A stretch of DNA of 64,000 bases from Cohnella sp. WQ 127256. GTDB lineage: Bacteria > Bacillota > Bacilli > Paenibacillales > Paenibacillaceae. Location of the stretch: assembly GCF_024519285.1 (NCBI RefSeq), contig NZ_JAMZCY010000010.1, positions 1 to 64,000 on the forward strand, in the 5' to 3' direction. Positions 53,440 through 62,966 of this stretch are shown in pieces (the stretch's first letter is position 1; each line of letters begins with the position of its first letter). The notes below the pieces were generated by a model. The model made no database searches, was not told the DNA's origin, and was given only the letters and a program-made list of their open reading frames with translations. The position numbers were made by a program, and so were the translations under genes.

Positions 53440-54360
53440 TTAGCCCTTAATTGCGCCTATCGTCAAACCTTTGACAAAATACTTCTGAAAAAACGGATAG
53501 CTTAAAATGATGGGTCCTATCGTAACAATACATAATGCCATTCTCGCGCTTTGCCCTGGAAGATCGGCTATCGTCATCGCTCCCTGTCCGGTTTGCGATG
53601 ATATCTGAATTAAATATTCCAGCGTGGATTGAACTCGATACAGAAGGAATTGCAATGGTATTAATTTGTCGTTCGAGATGTACATGAGCGCGGTAAACCA
53701 GTCATTCCAATAATGAAGAGTATTGAATAAGCCGATCGTTGCCAAAGCTGGCGTCGAAAGTCTTAGAATAATAGAGAAGAATATTCTCCATTCTCCTGCA
53801 CCGTCGATCTTCGCGGCTTCCACGAGAGAATCGGGTATGCTGGTAGAAAAGAATGTTTTCATGATTATGACATACATAGGCGATACGAGCAGTGGGAAGA
53901 TCAGAATAAGTATCGTATCGCTCCAATCTAAGAGATTGGAATAGATCATGAACGTCGGGACGAGTCCGCCGTTAAACAACATAGTGAAAAATACCAAGAA
54001 GGAGAAGAAGCCTCTGTATTTAAATTCCTTTCTTGATATCACGTAGGCATATAGAGCGATTATGAACACGCTGAGAAGGGTCCCAGCAATCGTTATGAAT
54101 AATGAAACTCCATAGGATCTAATGATCTGCTGCGTGTCGCTAAAAATATACTGATAGGCTTGAAAGCTGAATTCCTTTGGGAAAAAGCTGTAGCCGTTCG
54201 TAGATAACGTGCTCTCGTCCGTGATGGATATCATGAAGATCAGAATTAGCGGACCAAGGCATAAGGCTACGAATATAGCAAAGATAATATGAAAGAAAAT
54301 ATTCGTCGGAGAGGAGATTTGATTATGAATATTTGATTTTTTTTTAGCGACCGAAGCCAT
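53440..54360 (-). CDS. ABC transporter permease (LplC-like)
   Basis: 306 residues. Six membrane segments beginning IFFHIIFAIFVALCLGPLILIFMISITDE; EAA loop LVEAAKIDGAGEWRIFFSIILRLSTPALATIGLF near 185-215; ends QKYFVKGLTIGAIKG, the usual tail of LplC/YtcP-type permeases. RBS GGAGG (minus strand). Pairs with the next upstream gene. Confidence 0.92.
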   Translation of the reverse strand: MASVAKKKSNIHNQISSPTNIFFHIIFAIFVALCLGPLILIFMISITDESTLSTNGYSFFPKEFSFQAYQYIFSDTQQIIRSYGVSLFITIAGTLLSVFIIALYAYVISRKEFKYRGFFSFLVFFTMLFNGGLVPTFMIYSNLLDWSDTILILIFPLLVSPMYVIIMKTFFSTSIPDSLVEAAKIDGAGEWRIFFSIILRLSTPALATIGLFNTLHYWNDWFTALMYISNDKLIPLQFLLYRVQSTLEYLIQISSQTGQGAMTIADLPGQSARMALCIVTIGPIILSYPFFQKYFVKGLTIGAIKG

Positions 54361-54384
54361 TGGAGGTTCACCTCATACGAATTT

Positions 54385-55347
54385 TTAGAACAGCACATGA
54401 TCCTTGTTTATCTTTTTGACAACGAGATTAGCTCCAAGAACGAGCACTAAGCCCACGACAGCCTGATACAGTCCAACTGCGGTCGACATGCTAGGATCGC
54501 CCATGACTCTTAAGGCGTTGAACACATAGGTGTCAATGACAAGGGTAACCGGATATAATGCACCTGAATTCTGAGTGACTTGAAAGAACAGTCCGAAGTC
54601 AGCGAAAAATATTTTTCCAATAGATAACAGAGTTAAAATAACCATTAAGGGCGTTAACAAAGGAATCGTGATCTTAATGGCTTGTTTCCACTTATTAGCT
54701 CCGTCGATAACAGCTGCTTCGTATAATTCAGTATCGATGCCAGCTATTCCCGCGAAATAGATAATAGTGTTAAACCCTAGTGTTTTCCATATGGTGACCA
54801 ACGGGAGGATATAGATCCAGTATTTAGGCTCTGAATACCATTGAATTGCTTCGAACCCCAGCGGCTCGACAATGAATTTATTAATAAATCCGACGTCAAC
54901 ACTGAAGAATGCGAAAGCAAGGAAAGAAACGACGACCCACGACATGAACTGGGGTAAAAACATGGCTGTCTGATAAAATTTGGCGAGCTTGCGATTCTTT
55001 AACTCGTTAAGCATGATTGCAGTGGGAACGGCAGTGACTAGTGTCAGGATAATAAAAAGGAGATTGAATAAGATGGTGTTGCGAGTAATCGTAAAGCCAT
55101 AGGTCGTTTTGAGAAAAAATTCGAAATTTCTAAACCCGACCCATTCGCTCGACAACAAGCTGGTAATAAAGTTCCCGGAAGTCATTTTGAAATCTTTGAA
55201 GGCCAATATCACACCAAACATTGGAAGGTAATTATTGATTAGTAAAACAATGAGTACAGGGATCAACATAATAAATAAAGTTTTGTTCTTGTTCAATTCA
55301 TACAAAAAGGACTTTGATTTCCTTCGCCCGTGGAGTCTGAGCATCAT
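54385..55347 (-). CDS. ABC transporter permease (LplB-like)
   Basis: 321 residues from ATG 55347 (GAGAGGAAG upstream); the frame is open to 55422 but lacks a site there. Six membrane segments, first TLFIMLIPVLIVLLINNYLPMFGVILAF; the PMFGVxLAFKDF phrase is typical of LplB. EAA loop YEAAVIDGANKWKQAIKITIPLLTPLMVIL. First gene of the minus-strand importer operon; no ATPase gene is present. Confidence 0.92.
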   Translation of the reverse strand: MMLRLHGRRKSKSFLYELNKNKTLFIMLIPVLIVLLINNYLPMFGVILAFKDFKMTSGNFITSLLSSEWVGFRNFEFFLKTTYGFTITRNTILFNLLFIILTLVTAVPTAIMLNELKNRKLAKFYQTAMFLPQFMSWVVVSFLAFAFFSVDVGFINKFIVEPLGFEAIQWYSEPKYWIYILPLVTIWKTLGFNTIIYFAGIAGIDTELYEAAVIDGANKWKQAIKITIPLLTPLMVILTLLSIGKIFFADFGLFFQVTQNSGALYPVTLVIDTYVFNALRVMGDPSMSTAVGLYQAVVGLVLVLGANLVVKKINKDHVLF

Positions 55348-55476
55348 TGTAACTTCCTCTCTCTGTGATTGCTTTACTTTTTTTATTATGGTTTTTATCC
55401 TTGCTAGGGTAAATGGACTCATCTATAGGGGAGTGTAAAATTCTATGTTCTTTTTACACAGTGAGACAAGGCTATC

Positions 55477-55532
55477 CCACAATACGCGAATGGCACGATC
55501 GCTTAAACGATCGTGCCATTCGCGTATTGTGG
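55477..55532 (-). terminator. Long perfect hairpin ending the lipoprotein gene
   Basis: A perfect 25-bp stem (arms begin CCACAATACGCGAATGGC) with loop CTTAAA, 20 bases past the stop codon of the gene at 55552-56970. Without a long T-tract it may end transcription by other means or protect the 3' end. Confidence 0.75.
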
Positions 55533-55551
55533 AAGGGATTCCTCGACAGAT

Positions 55552-56970
55552 TCATTTCCGATCCATAGGCGTTAGCGGATTAAAGTTAGGAAAATAGTAA
55601 TCGTTAATATTTATCGTCTTGGATGTCACTGCAACATCAAGTAGTGTATTCAGACGATTACTTTCCTCGAGCATCGATGGATCGTCTTGGTTTCCGGCGA
55701 GAGCTTCCAGATAGATTTTCTTGCGTGACCATTCTTCTAAGATAAGCGGCGTATTAGGGTAGATGGAATCGTGGGTACCAGGAAAAAACTGTCGGAAATG
55801 AGAAGTATCCGTTAGATTGTCTAGGTCATTCGCTTGACTGCTAATGACTGGAATCATGCTACTTTGGGCGAATAAATGTCCAATGTATTCATCGGAGTAG
55901 AGAAATTCCCACACCTTCGCTGCCTCTTCCGGATAAAGAGTCCCCGAGTTGACAACCTGCCAACCTGCCGTATCGATTTTAATCGCACCTTTTCCTAATC
56001 TCACATCGTCTATCGCCGGAGGTAGGGCAACACCCCAATCGCTCTTCGGAGCGAATTGGTCAAAGAGCAGGGAAGCTTGCCAGCTGGAGGCGATCATCAT
56101 ACCGATATTACCATCCGCAAATTGAGCCATGGCTTGACTGATCTTCATGTTCTCCATGCCCGGGAAGACGCCGCCTTTTTCAATGAGCTCTTTAATGGTT
56201 ATGAGCCATGGCTTATATACGGTTAAATCATATTTTCCTGCCTTAAAGTCGTAAAAGTGAACTCCACTGTAGCTGTTTAAGGCCTCCATAGGCTGAACGA
56301 AGTCCATCCATACTTCTCCCATGGGCATCGCAATGCCATATTTGCTTCTACCGATTTCTTTGTTGCTAATGATTTGGGCTGCTTTCACCAATTCGGAGAA
56401 GGTCTTGGGTGGAGAGTCGGGGTCTAAGCCTGATTCTCTAAATAAATCCTTATTGTATATGAGCCTGTAAGTCAGTTGATTGGAAGGAAGGGAATACATG
56501 CCATTTTGGCTGTCTAAGAGTTCTCTTGAGGAGTTTACGGCCCAGTCGGGAAAGGAAGATAAAAACGCAGGACTTATCTTGGGGGAAAGATCGGTTACCC
56601 AGTCTTTAGTGATGTAGCTGTTTAGCCATTCCCTTGGTAGCTCGAACACATCAGGGCCACTTCCGGATGCATTCAGTTTGTTCAGAGTTTCAATGTATCG
56701 ATCAAGAGGGATATTTAGTAAATCGATTTGAATATTTGACTTGTTATTCTCATTGAATTTAGTGATCGCTTCTTCTACAAATTTTGTTGAAGGAACTGAC
56801 CATTGGGCAAATTGAATATGAATCTTAGCGGGTTGCGAGTCTATGGACGCTTGTGGCTGCACGGGTGCTTCTTCTTTGTACAACTCGCCTTTGCTACATC
56901 CGACTCCTAAACAGGCTAGCAGCGTTAATAATATAAATATGACAACGAGCCATTGGCGGTTGCTTCTCAT
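55552..56970 (-). CDS. Second extracellular solute-binding lipoprotein
   Basis: 472 residues from ATG 56970 (GAGGTGAGAG upstream; frame open to 56997). Signal peptide with lipobox LGVGC. Family-1 solute-binding domain (IHIQFAQWSVPSTKFVEEAITKFNE, DVFELPREWLNSYI, YRLIYNKDLFRESGLDPDSPPKTFSELVKAA, GNIGMMIASSWQASLLFDQ). Transcribed away from the sensor kinase gene at 57134. It may be a second binding protein for the importer or an accessory sensor for the kinase, as seen in some YesMN loci (inference). Confidence 0.88.
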   Translation of the reverse strand: MRSNRQWLVVIFILLTLLACLGVGCSKGELYKEEAPVQPQASIDSQPAKIHIQFAQWSVPSTKFVEEAITKFNENNKSNIQIDLLNIPLDRYIETLNKLNASGSGPDVFELPREWLNSYITKDWVTDLSPKISPAFLSSFPDWAVNSSRELLDSQNGMYSLPSNQLTYRLIYNKDLFRESGLDPDSPPKTFSELVKAAQIISNKEIGRSKYGIAMPMGEVWMDFVQPMEALNSYSGVHFYDFKAGKYDLTVYKPWLITIKELIEKGGVFPGMENMKISQAMAQFADGNIGMMIASSWQASLLFDQFAPKSDWGVALPPAIDDVRLGKGAIKIDTAGWQVVNSGTLYPEEAAKVWEFLYSDEYIGHLFAQSSMIPVISSQANDLDNLTDTSHFRQFFPGTHDSIYPNTPLILEEWSRKKIYLEALAGNQDDPSMLEESNRLNTLLDVAVTSKTININDYYFPNFNPLTPMDRK

Positions 56971-57133
56971 TCTCTCACCTCTAGTGATTCTATTCATTTC
57001 ATGTTGCGTTTTGGTTGTTATTGTATTATATATTAAACAGCAAACGATCTATATTATTCTTTTTAAGCCAAGTTCTAGTTGGGTTCTCTTTTTTTAACCA
57101 CCGCTATTTTCGCAAAAAGGAGAGAGAGCCATA

Positions 57134-58915
57134 ATGCCGTCTGGAGGGCTGAAGACAACATTCTTTAATCGGATTTTTTTTACGATCAGCATCAGAAGTA
57201 GGTTACTTTTATATTTTATCTTTCTTATCCTGCTACCCACCTCGATTATTTCGGTAACAATATACAATAAATCGACGGATATTATTACCCATAAGATCAA
57301 TTCCTCTCTGGAAGAAAAGTTAAATATCATTGCTTCAAGCATTACGCAAAAGTTTCAGGCAGTTAATAACACCTCCTCCGAAATCTATCTGAATAGCGAT
57401 CTCATTCGCATTCTATCGTCACAACGCCCGAGCGATACTACTGGAATCATTAGCGAGATGTCGAATATGGACAAGTTGCTATCAAATTATACTGTAATGA
57501 ATAACGCACAAGATCTATTGCTCCCTAGAATCTACCTGTTTAACCGACCAGAATATTTACTGCATAGCTTTACGAATAAGGTATCCGACCTCAGTATGAT
57601 TGAGAAGGAGAAATGGTATCAGTCTCTGCCTAACAGGGCGGAGTATACGATTGTAGGGTTGGATGAGGTGATCGTTTCCTCCGTTAGAATTAAAACGATA
57701 AAAATTGCAAAGCGGTTATTTGGACTTGATGACATGAGCATTAAATTCAGCGGAGTGCTTACCGTTGATATTGGAGCTGACTATTTTAATACCATCCTAG
57801 ACAAATCCAAACCGACGATTGGCAGCTCAACCTTTATCATAGACGACAACAAATCAATCATAATAAGCTCCGACGATTCTTTGTTAGGAACCGTATTCGA
57901 ACCGAACAAGCATGATAATATCCTCGCAGCCTATGAAAGAATAGAACCGTTAAACTGGACACTCGTTTCTTTAACTCCCATGAATGAATTGAACGGAGAA
58001 TTGATTTCCTTCAAGAAGGTCATCTATACAGTTATTGTAACTTGCGGAATTTTGGCCTTATTGATGGCCCTGTTCCTCTCAGAGAATATTTCCTATCCGA
58101 TTCGCAAGCTGGTTAAATCTATGAGAGTTGTGCAACGCGGGAATTTCGATATTACCTTAGAATACAAAAGAAATGACGAGTTTGCGTATCTATTTCATTC
58201 CTACACGAAGATGGTTCACGATATTAAAGAGCTCATCGATAAGCTCTATGTGAGTGAGGTTATGAAGAAGGAAGCAGAGCTTAAGGCTTTGCAAGCTCAG
58301 ATAAACCCTCATTTCCTGTACAACACGCTGGATTCCGTGAATTGGATGGCATTAGAGCTTAATGCGACAAGGATAAGCACCATGGTCACTTCGCTGTCCA
58401 ACTTTTTCAGATATAGCCTGAGCAAGGGTGAAACGATCATTTCATTACGGGAAGAAAAGCTACAGGTGGAAAGCTATTTAATCATCCAAAAAATTCGCTT
58501 TCAGGAGAAATTGGACTATTCGATCCACTTTTCTAGTGACATCCTCGATAATTTGACTGTAAAACTTATTCTACAGCCAATCGTAGAAAATGCGATTTTG
58601 CATGGCATCAATAAGATACGAGGCAAAGGAATGATCGCGATAACGGGCACTAAAAGCGACTCCATTATTGAAATACGAATTAGTGATAACGGGGCTGGTG
58701 CTGATATCGAAGAACTGAACTCTATCGTGGACAATCGGAGTCATTCCACCTCTTTTGCTTTGAAAAACGTGAACGAAAGAATAAAGCATTATTTCGGGAG
58801 CGAGTTCGGAATCCAATTCTGCAGTAACGAGGATTCAGGCATTACGGTCATCGCGAGGTTTCCCGCAGTCAAAACAATGGAGGGATTATATGTTAACCAT
58901 GATCATAGCGGATGA
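57134..58915 (+). CDS. Sensor histidine kinase, YesM/LytS-type
   Basis: 593 residues, RBS AAAGGAGAG. Two membrane helices (about 22-44 and 293-313) bracket a long extracellular Cache-like sensor. A HAMP linker follows (YPIRKLVKSMRVVQRGNFDITLEYKRNDEFAYL), then His_kinase motif INPHFLYNTLDSVNWMA with the phospho-His near 392, and a HATPase with LILQPIVENAILHG and DNGAGADIEEL. This is the kinase class that controls sugar importers. It overlaps its response regulator gene by 26 bases and is divergent from the transporter genes it probably controls. Confidence 0.92.
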   Translation: MPSGGLKTTFFNRIFFTISIRSRLLLYFIFLILLPTSIISVTIYNKSTDIITHKINSSLEEKLNIIASSITQKFQAVNNTSSEIYLNSDLIRILSSQRPSDTTGIISEMSNMDKLLSNYTVMNNAQDLLLPRIYLFNRPEYLLHSFTNKVSDLSMIEKEKWYQSLPNRAEYTIVGLDEVIVSSVRIKTIKIAKRLFGLDDMSIKFSGVLTVDIGADYFNTILDKSKPTIGSSTFIIDDNKSIIISSDDSLLGTVFEPNKHDNILAAYERIEPLNWTLVSLTPMNELNGELISFKKVIYTVIVTCGILALLMALFLSENISYPIRKLVKSMRVVQRGNFDITLEYKRNDEFAYLFHSYTKMVHDIKELIDKLYVSEVMKKEAELKALQAQINPHFLYNTLDSVNWMALELNATRISTMVTSLSNFFRYSLSKGETIISLREEKLQVESYLIIQKIRFQEKLDYSIHFSSDILDNLTVKLILQPIVENAILHGINKIRGKGMIAITGTKSDSIIEIRISDNGAGADIEELNSIVDNRSHSTSFALKNVNERIKHYFGSEFGIQFCSNEDSGITVIARFPAVKTMEGLYVNHDHSG

Positions 58916-60506
58916 TGAATCCATCGTCAGGCAGGGATTGAAAAACATAGTGCGTTGGAATGATTTGGGGATAGAAGTCATCGCCGAAGCTAGGGATGGA
59001 CAGGAAGCCTATGATCTATGTCAGGAGCTTCATCCCGACATTCTCTTTACCGATATTCGTATGCCCTTAATGGACGGGCTGGAGGTGGCTATGAAGCTGG
59101 AGGAGCAGGGGAGTGATATCCGAGTTGTTCTTATCAGCGGTGCCCAGGATTTCAATTATGCCAAAACCGCGCTTGATATTAAGGCGGAAGGCTATGTATT
59201 AAAACCGGTAATTGTTGACGAGCTTAATGAAGTGATTAGAAAAGTAGTAAACCGAATTAAGCTTGAACGAAAGCAACAATCGGAGATGACGAAGCTAAAG
59301 GAGCAGATTCACGAACATTTTCCGCTAATTAGAAATAACTTTCTAAGGAACTTGGCTAGCGGCGTATATATTAACGAAACCTCAATTCACAATAAATTAG
59401 AATATTTCCAAATTCCTATACAGTCGGACGAAAGCCTTCTGGTATCCTCACTGCAAATTGACGACTACGAGAATCGAATCGAGAAGATGTCCGAGGAGGA
59501 TAAGCAGCTATTAAACTTTGGCGTAACCAATATCATCGAGGAAATTATTACGAACTACAAATCGGGAATAAGCTTCAGTATGAGCGAGAATGAATTCGTT
59601 CAGATCTATCATCAAAGCGCACTCACGAATAGGAAATATACCGAAATATGTGCAGAAATCGCTTTATGTTTGAAAAACTTCTTAAGAATATCCGTATCTA
59701 TCGGAATAGGAAGACCGATCGACAAGATTTCGTTGGTTCATACTTCCTTGGAAGACGCACGATCAGCCTTGCAGTACAAATTCTATACGGGTCATAACTC
59801 GATCCTGGATATTAGCGACATTGATATCTTGAACGATACTCCTAACGAGGGTATCATTCCCTCCGATTTATACGAGAATGAAAACCGCTTAATGGGTTAT
59901 ATCAAACTCGGGGACGTGGAAGGGGTCACGGAGACGATTAATGGCATATTCGACTATCTTTGTTCCGGTAATACTATGACCGTGGATTACGTGCAGGGCG
60001 TGTGCTTCGAAATGGCCTGCATCGCATCTAGAACCGTTCAAGGTCTTGGGGAAAGTATGGATAGTATCGCGGATGAGCGTTCTGTCGTTCTAGATGCCAT
60101 ATACAGAAAGGAAAATATCGCTGACCTCAAGAGCTATATGTCGAATCTATTTATTCTTATCGCCCAGTTCTTCTCGAAAAAGTACAATCAGAAGAGCGCT
60201 AAGGTCATCCGAAAGATTAAAGATATTATTGATCAGAAATATAGTGGTGACATTAGCGTCGTCAAAATATCTCAAGAAATCTATCTGACTCCGAACTATC
60301 TCAGTATGATCTTTAAACAGGATACAGGAGAAACTATCTCCGAGTATATTACGAAGGTCCGCATGGAGCATGCCAAAAACTTACTCAAATCAACTGATCT
60401 GAAAATTCTCGAAATCGCGGAGAAGGTCGGATATGACGATCCGCATTATTTTAGCAAAGCGTTCAAAAAATACAGCGGAATCCACCCGCAGAAGCATCGA
60501 CTATAG
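58890..60506 (+). CDS. Response regulator with AraC output, YesN-type
   Basis: 538 residues. Receiver domain 1-120 with IADDES, phospho-Asp in ILFTDIRMP near 54, and KP near 106. A long middle linker (about 130-420), then an AraC-type double helix-turn-helix at the end: DISVVKISQEIYLTPNYLSMIFKQDTGETISEYI and LKILEIAEKVGYDDPHYFSKAFKKYSGIHPQKHR. Encoded right behind its kinase; the likely target is the divergent importer and lipoprotein genes. Confidence 0.93.
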   Translation: MLTMIIADDESIVRQGLKNIVRWNDLGIEVIAEARDGQEAYDLCQELHPDILFTDIRMPLMDGLEVAMKLEEQGSDIRVVLISGAQDFNYAKTALDIKAEGYVLKPVIVDELNEVIRKVVNRIKLERKQQSEMTKLKEQIHEHFPLIRNNFLRNLASGVYINETSIHNKLEYFQIPIQSDESLLVSSLQIDDYENRIEKMSEEDKQLLNFGVTNIIEEIITNYKSGISFSMSENEFVQIYHQSALTNRKYTEICAEIALCLKNFLRISVSIGIGRPIDKISLVHTSLEDARSALQYKFYTGHNSILDISDIDILNDTPNEGIIPSDLYENENRLMGYIKLGDVEGVTETINGIFDYLCSGNTMTVDYVQGVCFEMACIASRTVQGLGESMDSIADERSVVLDAIYRKENIADLKSYMSNLFILIAQFFSKKYNQKSAKVIRKIKDIIDQKYSGDISVVKISQEIYLTPNYLSMIFKQDTGETISEYITKVRMEHAKNLLKSTDLKILEIAEKVGYDDPHYFSKAFKKYSGIHPQKHRL

Positions 60507-60589
60507 AATTTCAGTTTAATAGCAGGTTTTCCCTCAAACCATGTCGAATCTTGTTAAGAAATACGATTTGACATGGGAGAGAGACTGCA

Positions 60590-61819
60590 TTGTTCCTACG
60601 TAAAACATTAGTGAGCGGAACCGCTCTCGCTTTGCTTCTATGTGTTGGATTCGATCTTGCATATGGGGCTACGACAACGAAACCACCAATAACCAATACC
60701 AATGTTAGCTTAGATAATAAACAGAACGATCCGATAGATCAGATCGATTCGAGCGATCCAAAGGATCTGATAGAACAGAAAGCGCAAAATCTAGTAGGAG
60801 CGGTTGTAAATATCGTAGACACGACGAATTTGCGAAGCGGTCCGGGGATAGATCATGAAGTTGTGGGCAAAGCCAAGCCAGGCGACTCATTTCCAGTCGT
60901 AGGTGCGGAGGGAGATTGGTATAACATACCTTTGCCGAGTGGCGAAACTGCGTATGTCGCCAGTTGGGTTGTAAACCTGGATATTCCTATTCAGTTTGCT
61001 CATATCGTTGAGAACACTAATTTGCGAATCGGTCCAGGGACGGATTATGAGATTGTCGCCAAGGCTAAGCTGGGCGATTCGTTTCAGATCGTGGGTACGG
61101 AAGGGGAATGGTACCAAGTATTGCTCCCAAGTGGGGATAACGCATACGTCGCCAGCTGGATCGTAAAAACCAACTCCACTGAACAACAATCGCAAAATAA
61201 AGTGTACATCTATCAGACTCACAATAGAGAATCATGGAAAAACGTTGCAAGCAATACGAAAGGCTCATCCTTCGACGATCCTATTAAGAACATTAGTTTG
61301 GTAGGTAAGCGCTTGGGAGAGGCTCTACAGAAGAGAGGAATCCCAACCTTAGTAGGACAAGACGATTTTGCTGATAAGCTCAAGGTGCAAAATTTGAACT
61401 ATTCTCTCTCCTATTCAGAGTCTCGTAAAGCCGTCAACAAGGCGAAGGCAGCCCATCCTTCTTTGACTTATTTTTTCGATATTCATCGTGACGCTAACGT
61501 TCCTCGTAAGGATACGACGGTTAAGATAAAAGGTAAAGATTATGCACGTATTCTGTTCGTTATCGGAACCGCTCATCCTAATTATGCGGAAAACAAAAAA
61601 TTAGCGACAGCGTTGAGTGAACGTCTAAACAAGAAATATCCCGGATTGTCTCGCGGGGTGCTTACCAAAAGCAAAGGGAATGGGGAGTACAATCAATCTA
61701 TCTCGCCAGGCAGCCTATTATTGGAAATCGGGAGCGTGAACAATACACTAGAGGAGAGCTTGCTTTCGGCAGAAGCGTTCTCAGATATTTTTACTGAGTA
61801 TTACGGTTCCCTAAAATGA
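60590..61819 (+). CDS. SpoIIP-like amidase with two SH3 domains
   Basis: 409 residues from TTG 60590 (GGGAGAGA seven bases upstream). Signal peptide TALALLLCVGFDLAYG; two bacterial SH3 domains (about 70-130 and 140-195: TTNLRSGPGIDHEVVGKAKPGDSF, NTNLRIGPGTDYEIVAKAKLGDSF); then a SpoIIP domain (about 204-405: VYIYQTHNRESWK, ISLVGKRLGEALQKRGI, FFDIHRDANVPRK, SLLLEIGSVNNTLEESLLSAEAF). SpoIIP cleaves peptidoglycan stem peptides and is normally essential for engulfment. With SH3 domains in place of the usual long linker and membrane anchor, this looks like a secreted paralogue. Confidence 0.85.
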   Translation: MFLRKTLVSGTALALLLCVGFDLAYGATTTKPPITNTNVSLDNKQNDPIDQIDSSDPKDLIEQKAQNLVGAVVNIVDTTNLRSGPGIDHEVVGKAKPGDSFPVVGAEGDWYNIPLPSGETAYVASWVVNLDIPIQFAHIVENTNLRIGPGTDYEIVAKAKLGDSFQIVGTEGEWYQVLLPSGDNAYVASWIVKTNSTEQQSQNKVYIYQTHNRESWKNVASNTKGSSFDDPIKNISLVGKRLGEALQKRGIPTLVGQDDFADKLKVQNLNYSLSYSESRKAVNKAKAAHPSLTYFFDIHRDANVPRKDTTVKIKGKDYARILFVIGTAHPNYAENKKLATALSERLNKKYPGLSRGVLTKSKGNGEYNQSISPGSLLLEIGSVNNTLEESLLSAEAFSDIFTEYYGSLK

Positions 61820-61850
61820 AGTGTAGTCGTATATAGAACTGCTCACTAAA

Positions 61851-61894
61851 GGGGCTGATGTAGAAGGTCTATTCAGACTTTCTGCGTCAGCCTC
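61851..61894 (+). terminator. Hairpin after the SpoIIP-like gene
   Basis: Stem GGGCTGATGTAGAA/TTCTGCGTCAGCCT (some G-T pairs and one mismatch); weak T-tract. Confidence 0.55.
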
Positions 61895-62002
61895 ATCAAA
61901 TTTGTGCGGTTATTTCGAATGATTCGCGCCCGATCTTGCTATACGCCGGCTTATGAGCTGGACAAATGGTTACTGCTTAAGTTCCATGTTGTAAGGGGAA
62001 TA

Positions 62003-62270
62003 AAGGCACTTTTTTGGCCTTCGTCCTCGCCAAACTCAACTTCCCGGACTGCCAAGGCACTTTTTTGGCCTTCGTCCCCGCCAAACTCAACTTCTCGGAC
62101 TGCCAAGGCACTTTTTTGGCCTTCGTCCCAGCCAAACTCAACTTCCCGGACTTCCAAGGCACTTTTTTGGCCTTCGTCCCCGTCAAACTCAATTTCTCGG
62201 ACTTCCAAGGCACTTTTTTGGCCTTCGTCCTCGCCAAACTCAACTTCCCGGACTGCCAAGGCACTTTTTT
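62003..62270. repeat. Tandem array, 51-bp unit, five copies plus a partial sixth
   Basis: Units start at 62003, 62054, 62105, 62156, 62207 and 62258 with AAGGCACTTTTTTGGCCTTC. Copies differ at about six positions. Since 51 is a multiple of three, all frames without a stop stay open on both strands; none has a ribosome site or a clear start, so I regard the frames as by-products. Each unit can form a small hairpin AAGGC/GCCTT. Confidence 0.9.
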
Positions 62271-62293
62271 CAAACTGTCCATCTTACGGGTCA

Positions 62294-62324
62294 CAGTTCA
62301 ACCAGTTCAACCAGTTCAACCAAC
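62294..62324. repeat. Short tandem repeat, 9-bp unit
   Basis: CAGTTCAAC three times in a row, followed by the variant CAACTCAGG; immediately downstream of the 51-bp array. Confidence 0.8.
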
Positions 62325-62360
62325 TCAGGGGACAGCTTCTTTTTTTGATTATCTTTTAAA

Positions 62361-62386
62361 TGTAACCCTAATCTCATTCAAACGTC
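62361..62386 (+). promoter_or_regulatory. Probable ECF promoter of the last sigma operon
   Basis: TGTAACC (62361-62367), 15 bases, CGTC (62383-62386): close to the AAC...CGTC form used by ECF sigma factors, 23 bases before the start codon. Probably autoregulated. Confidence 0.6.
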
Positions 62387-62408
62387 TAATTCATGAGGGG
62401 GAAGCAGG

Positions 62409-62966
62409 ATGGATTTGGAATATATGAAGTACATGTCGAGCGGTTATGACAAAAACAAAATATTACATCTTTTAATGGTGCAGTACGGACAAGACGTATG
62501 GAATTTTGCTTTTTCATTAACACGCCAACGAAACCTTGCAGATGACATCAGACAAGACGTATTCGTGAAAGTATTCGATAAACTTGATACGTTCCGCGCA
62601 CAATCCTCTGTGAAAACTTGGTTGTTTTCGATCACCCGAAACCTTGCAGTTGATTATCGAAGATCAGCTTTCATACGTAAGGTGACGCTTGTGGATTATA
62701 TACGGGATAGAGGAAGCAGACATTCGGCTGAGAATGAGTACTTCGAGAAACGAGATCTAAATGAAGCTTGGAAGGCCGTTTTGAGTTTGCCTATTAAGCT
62801 TCGGGAAGTGATTACACTTTTTGCGCATCATCAGTTATCCATAGCAGAGATAGCTGTTACGCTACAGATTTCTGAATCGGCAGTAAAGGTGAGGCTGCAT
62901 AGAGCTAGAAAACAGGTGAATGAAAAGTATAAAGGAAGAGAGGATGCATTCTATGGAGAAAAGTAA
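62409..62966 (+). CDS. ECF sigma factor
   Basis: 185 residues from ATG 62409 (GAGGGGGAAG upstream). Region 2: MVQYGQDVWNFAFSLTRQRNLADDIRQDVFVKVFDKL and VKTWLFSITRNLAVDYRRS. Region 4: LSLPIKLREVITLFAHHQLSIAEIAVTLQISESAVKVRLHRARKQV. It overlaps the next gene by 14 bases. Of the SigY/SigM-like breadth; specific regulon unknown. Confidence 0.9.
   Translation: MDLEYMKYMSSGYDKNKILHLLMVQYGQDVWNFAFSLTRQRNLADDIRQDVFVKVFDKLDTFRAQSSVKTWLFSITRNLAVDYRRSAFIRKVTLVDYIRDRGSRHSAENEYFEKRDLNEAWKAVLSLPIKLREVITLFAHHQLSIAEIAVTLQISESAVKVRLHRARKQVNEKYKGREDAFYGEK

Noticed and set aside
61904..62427. Frames on both strands encoding 17-residue repeats
   Set aside because: They arise from the 51-bp array, whose length is a multiple of three; no start or ribosome site is convincing.
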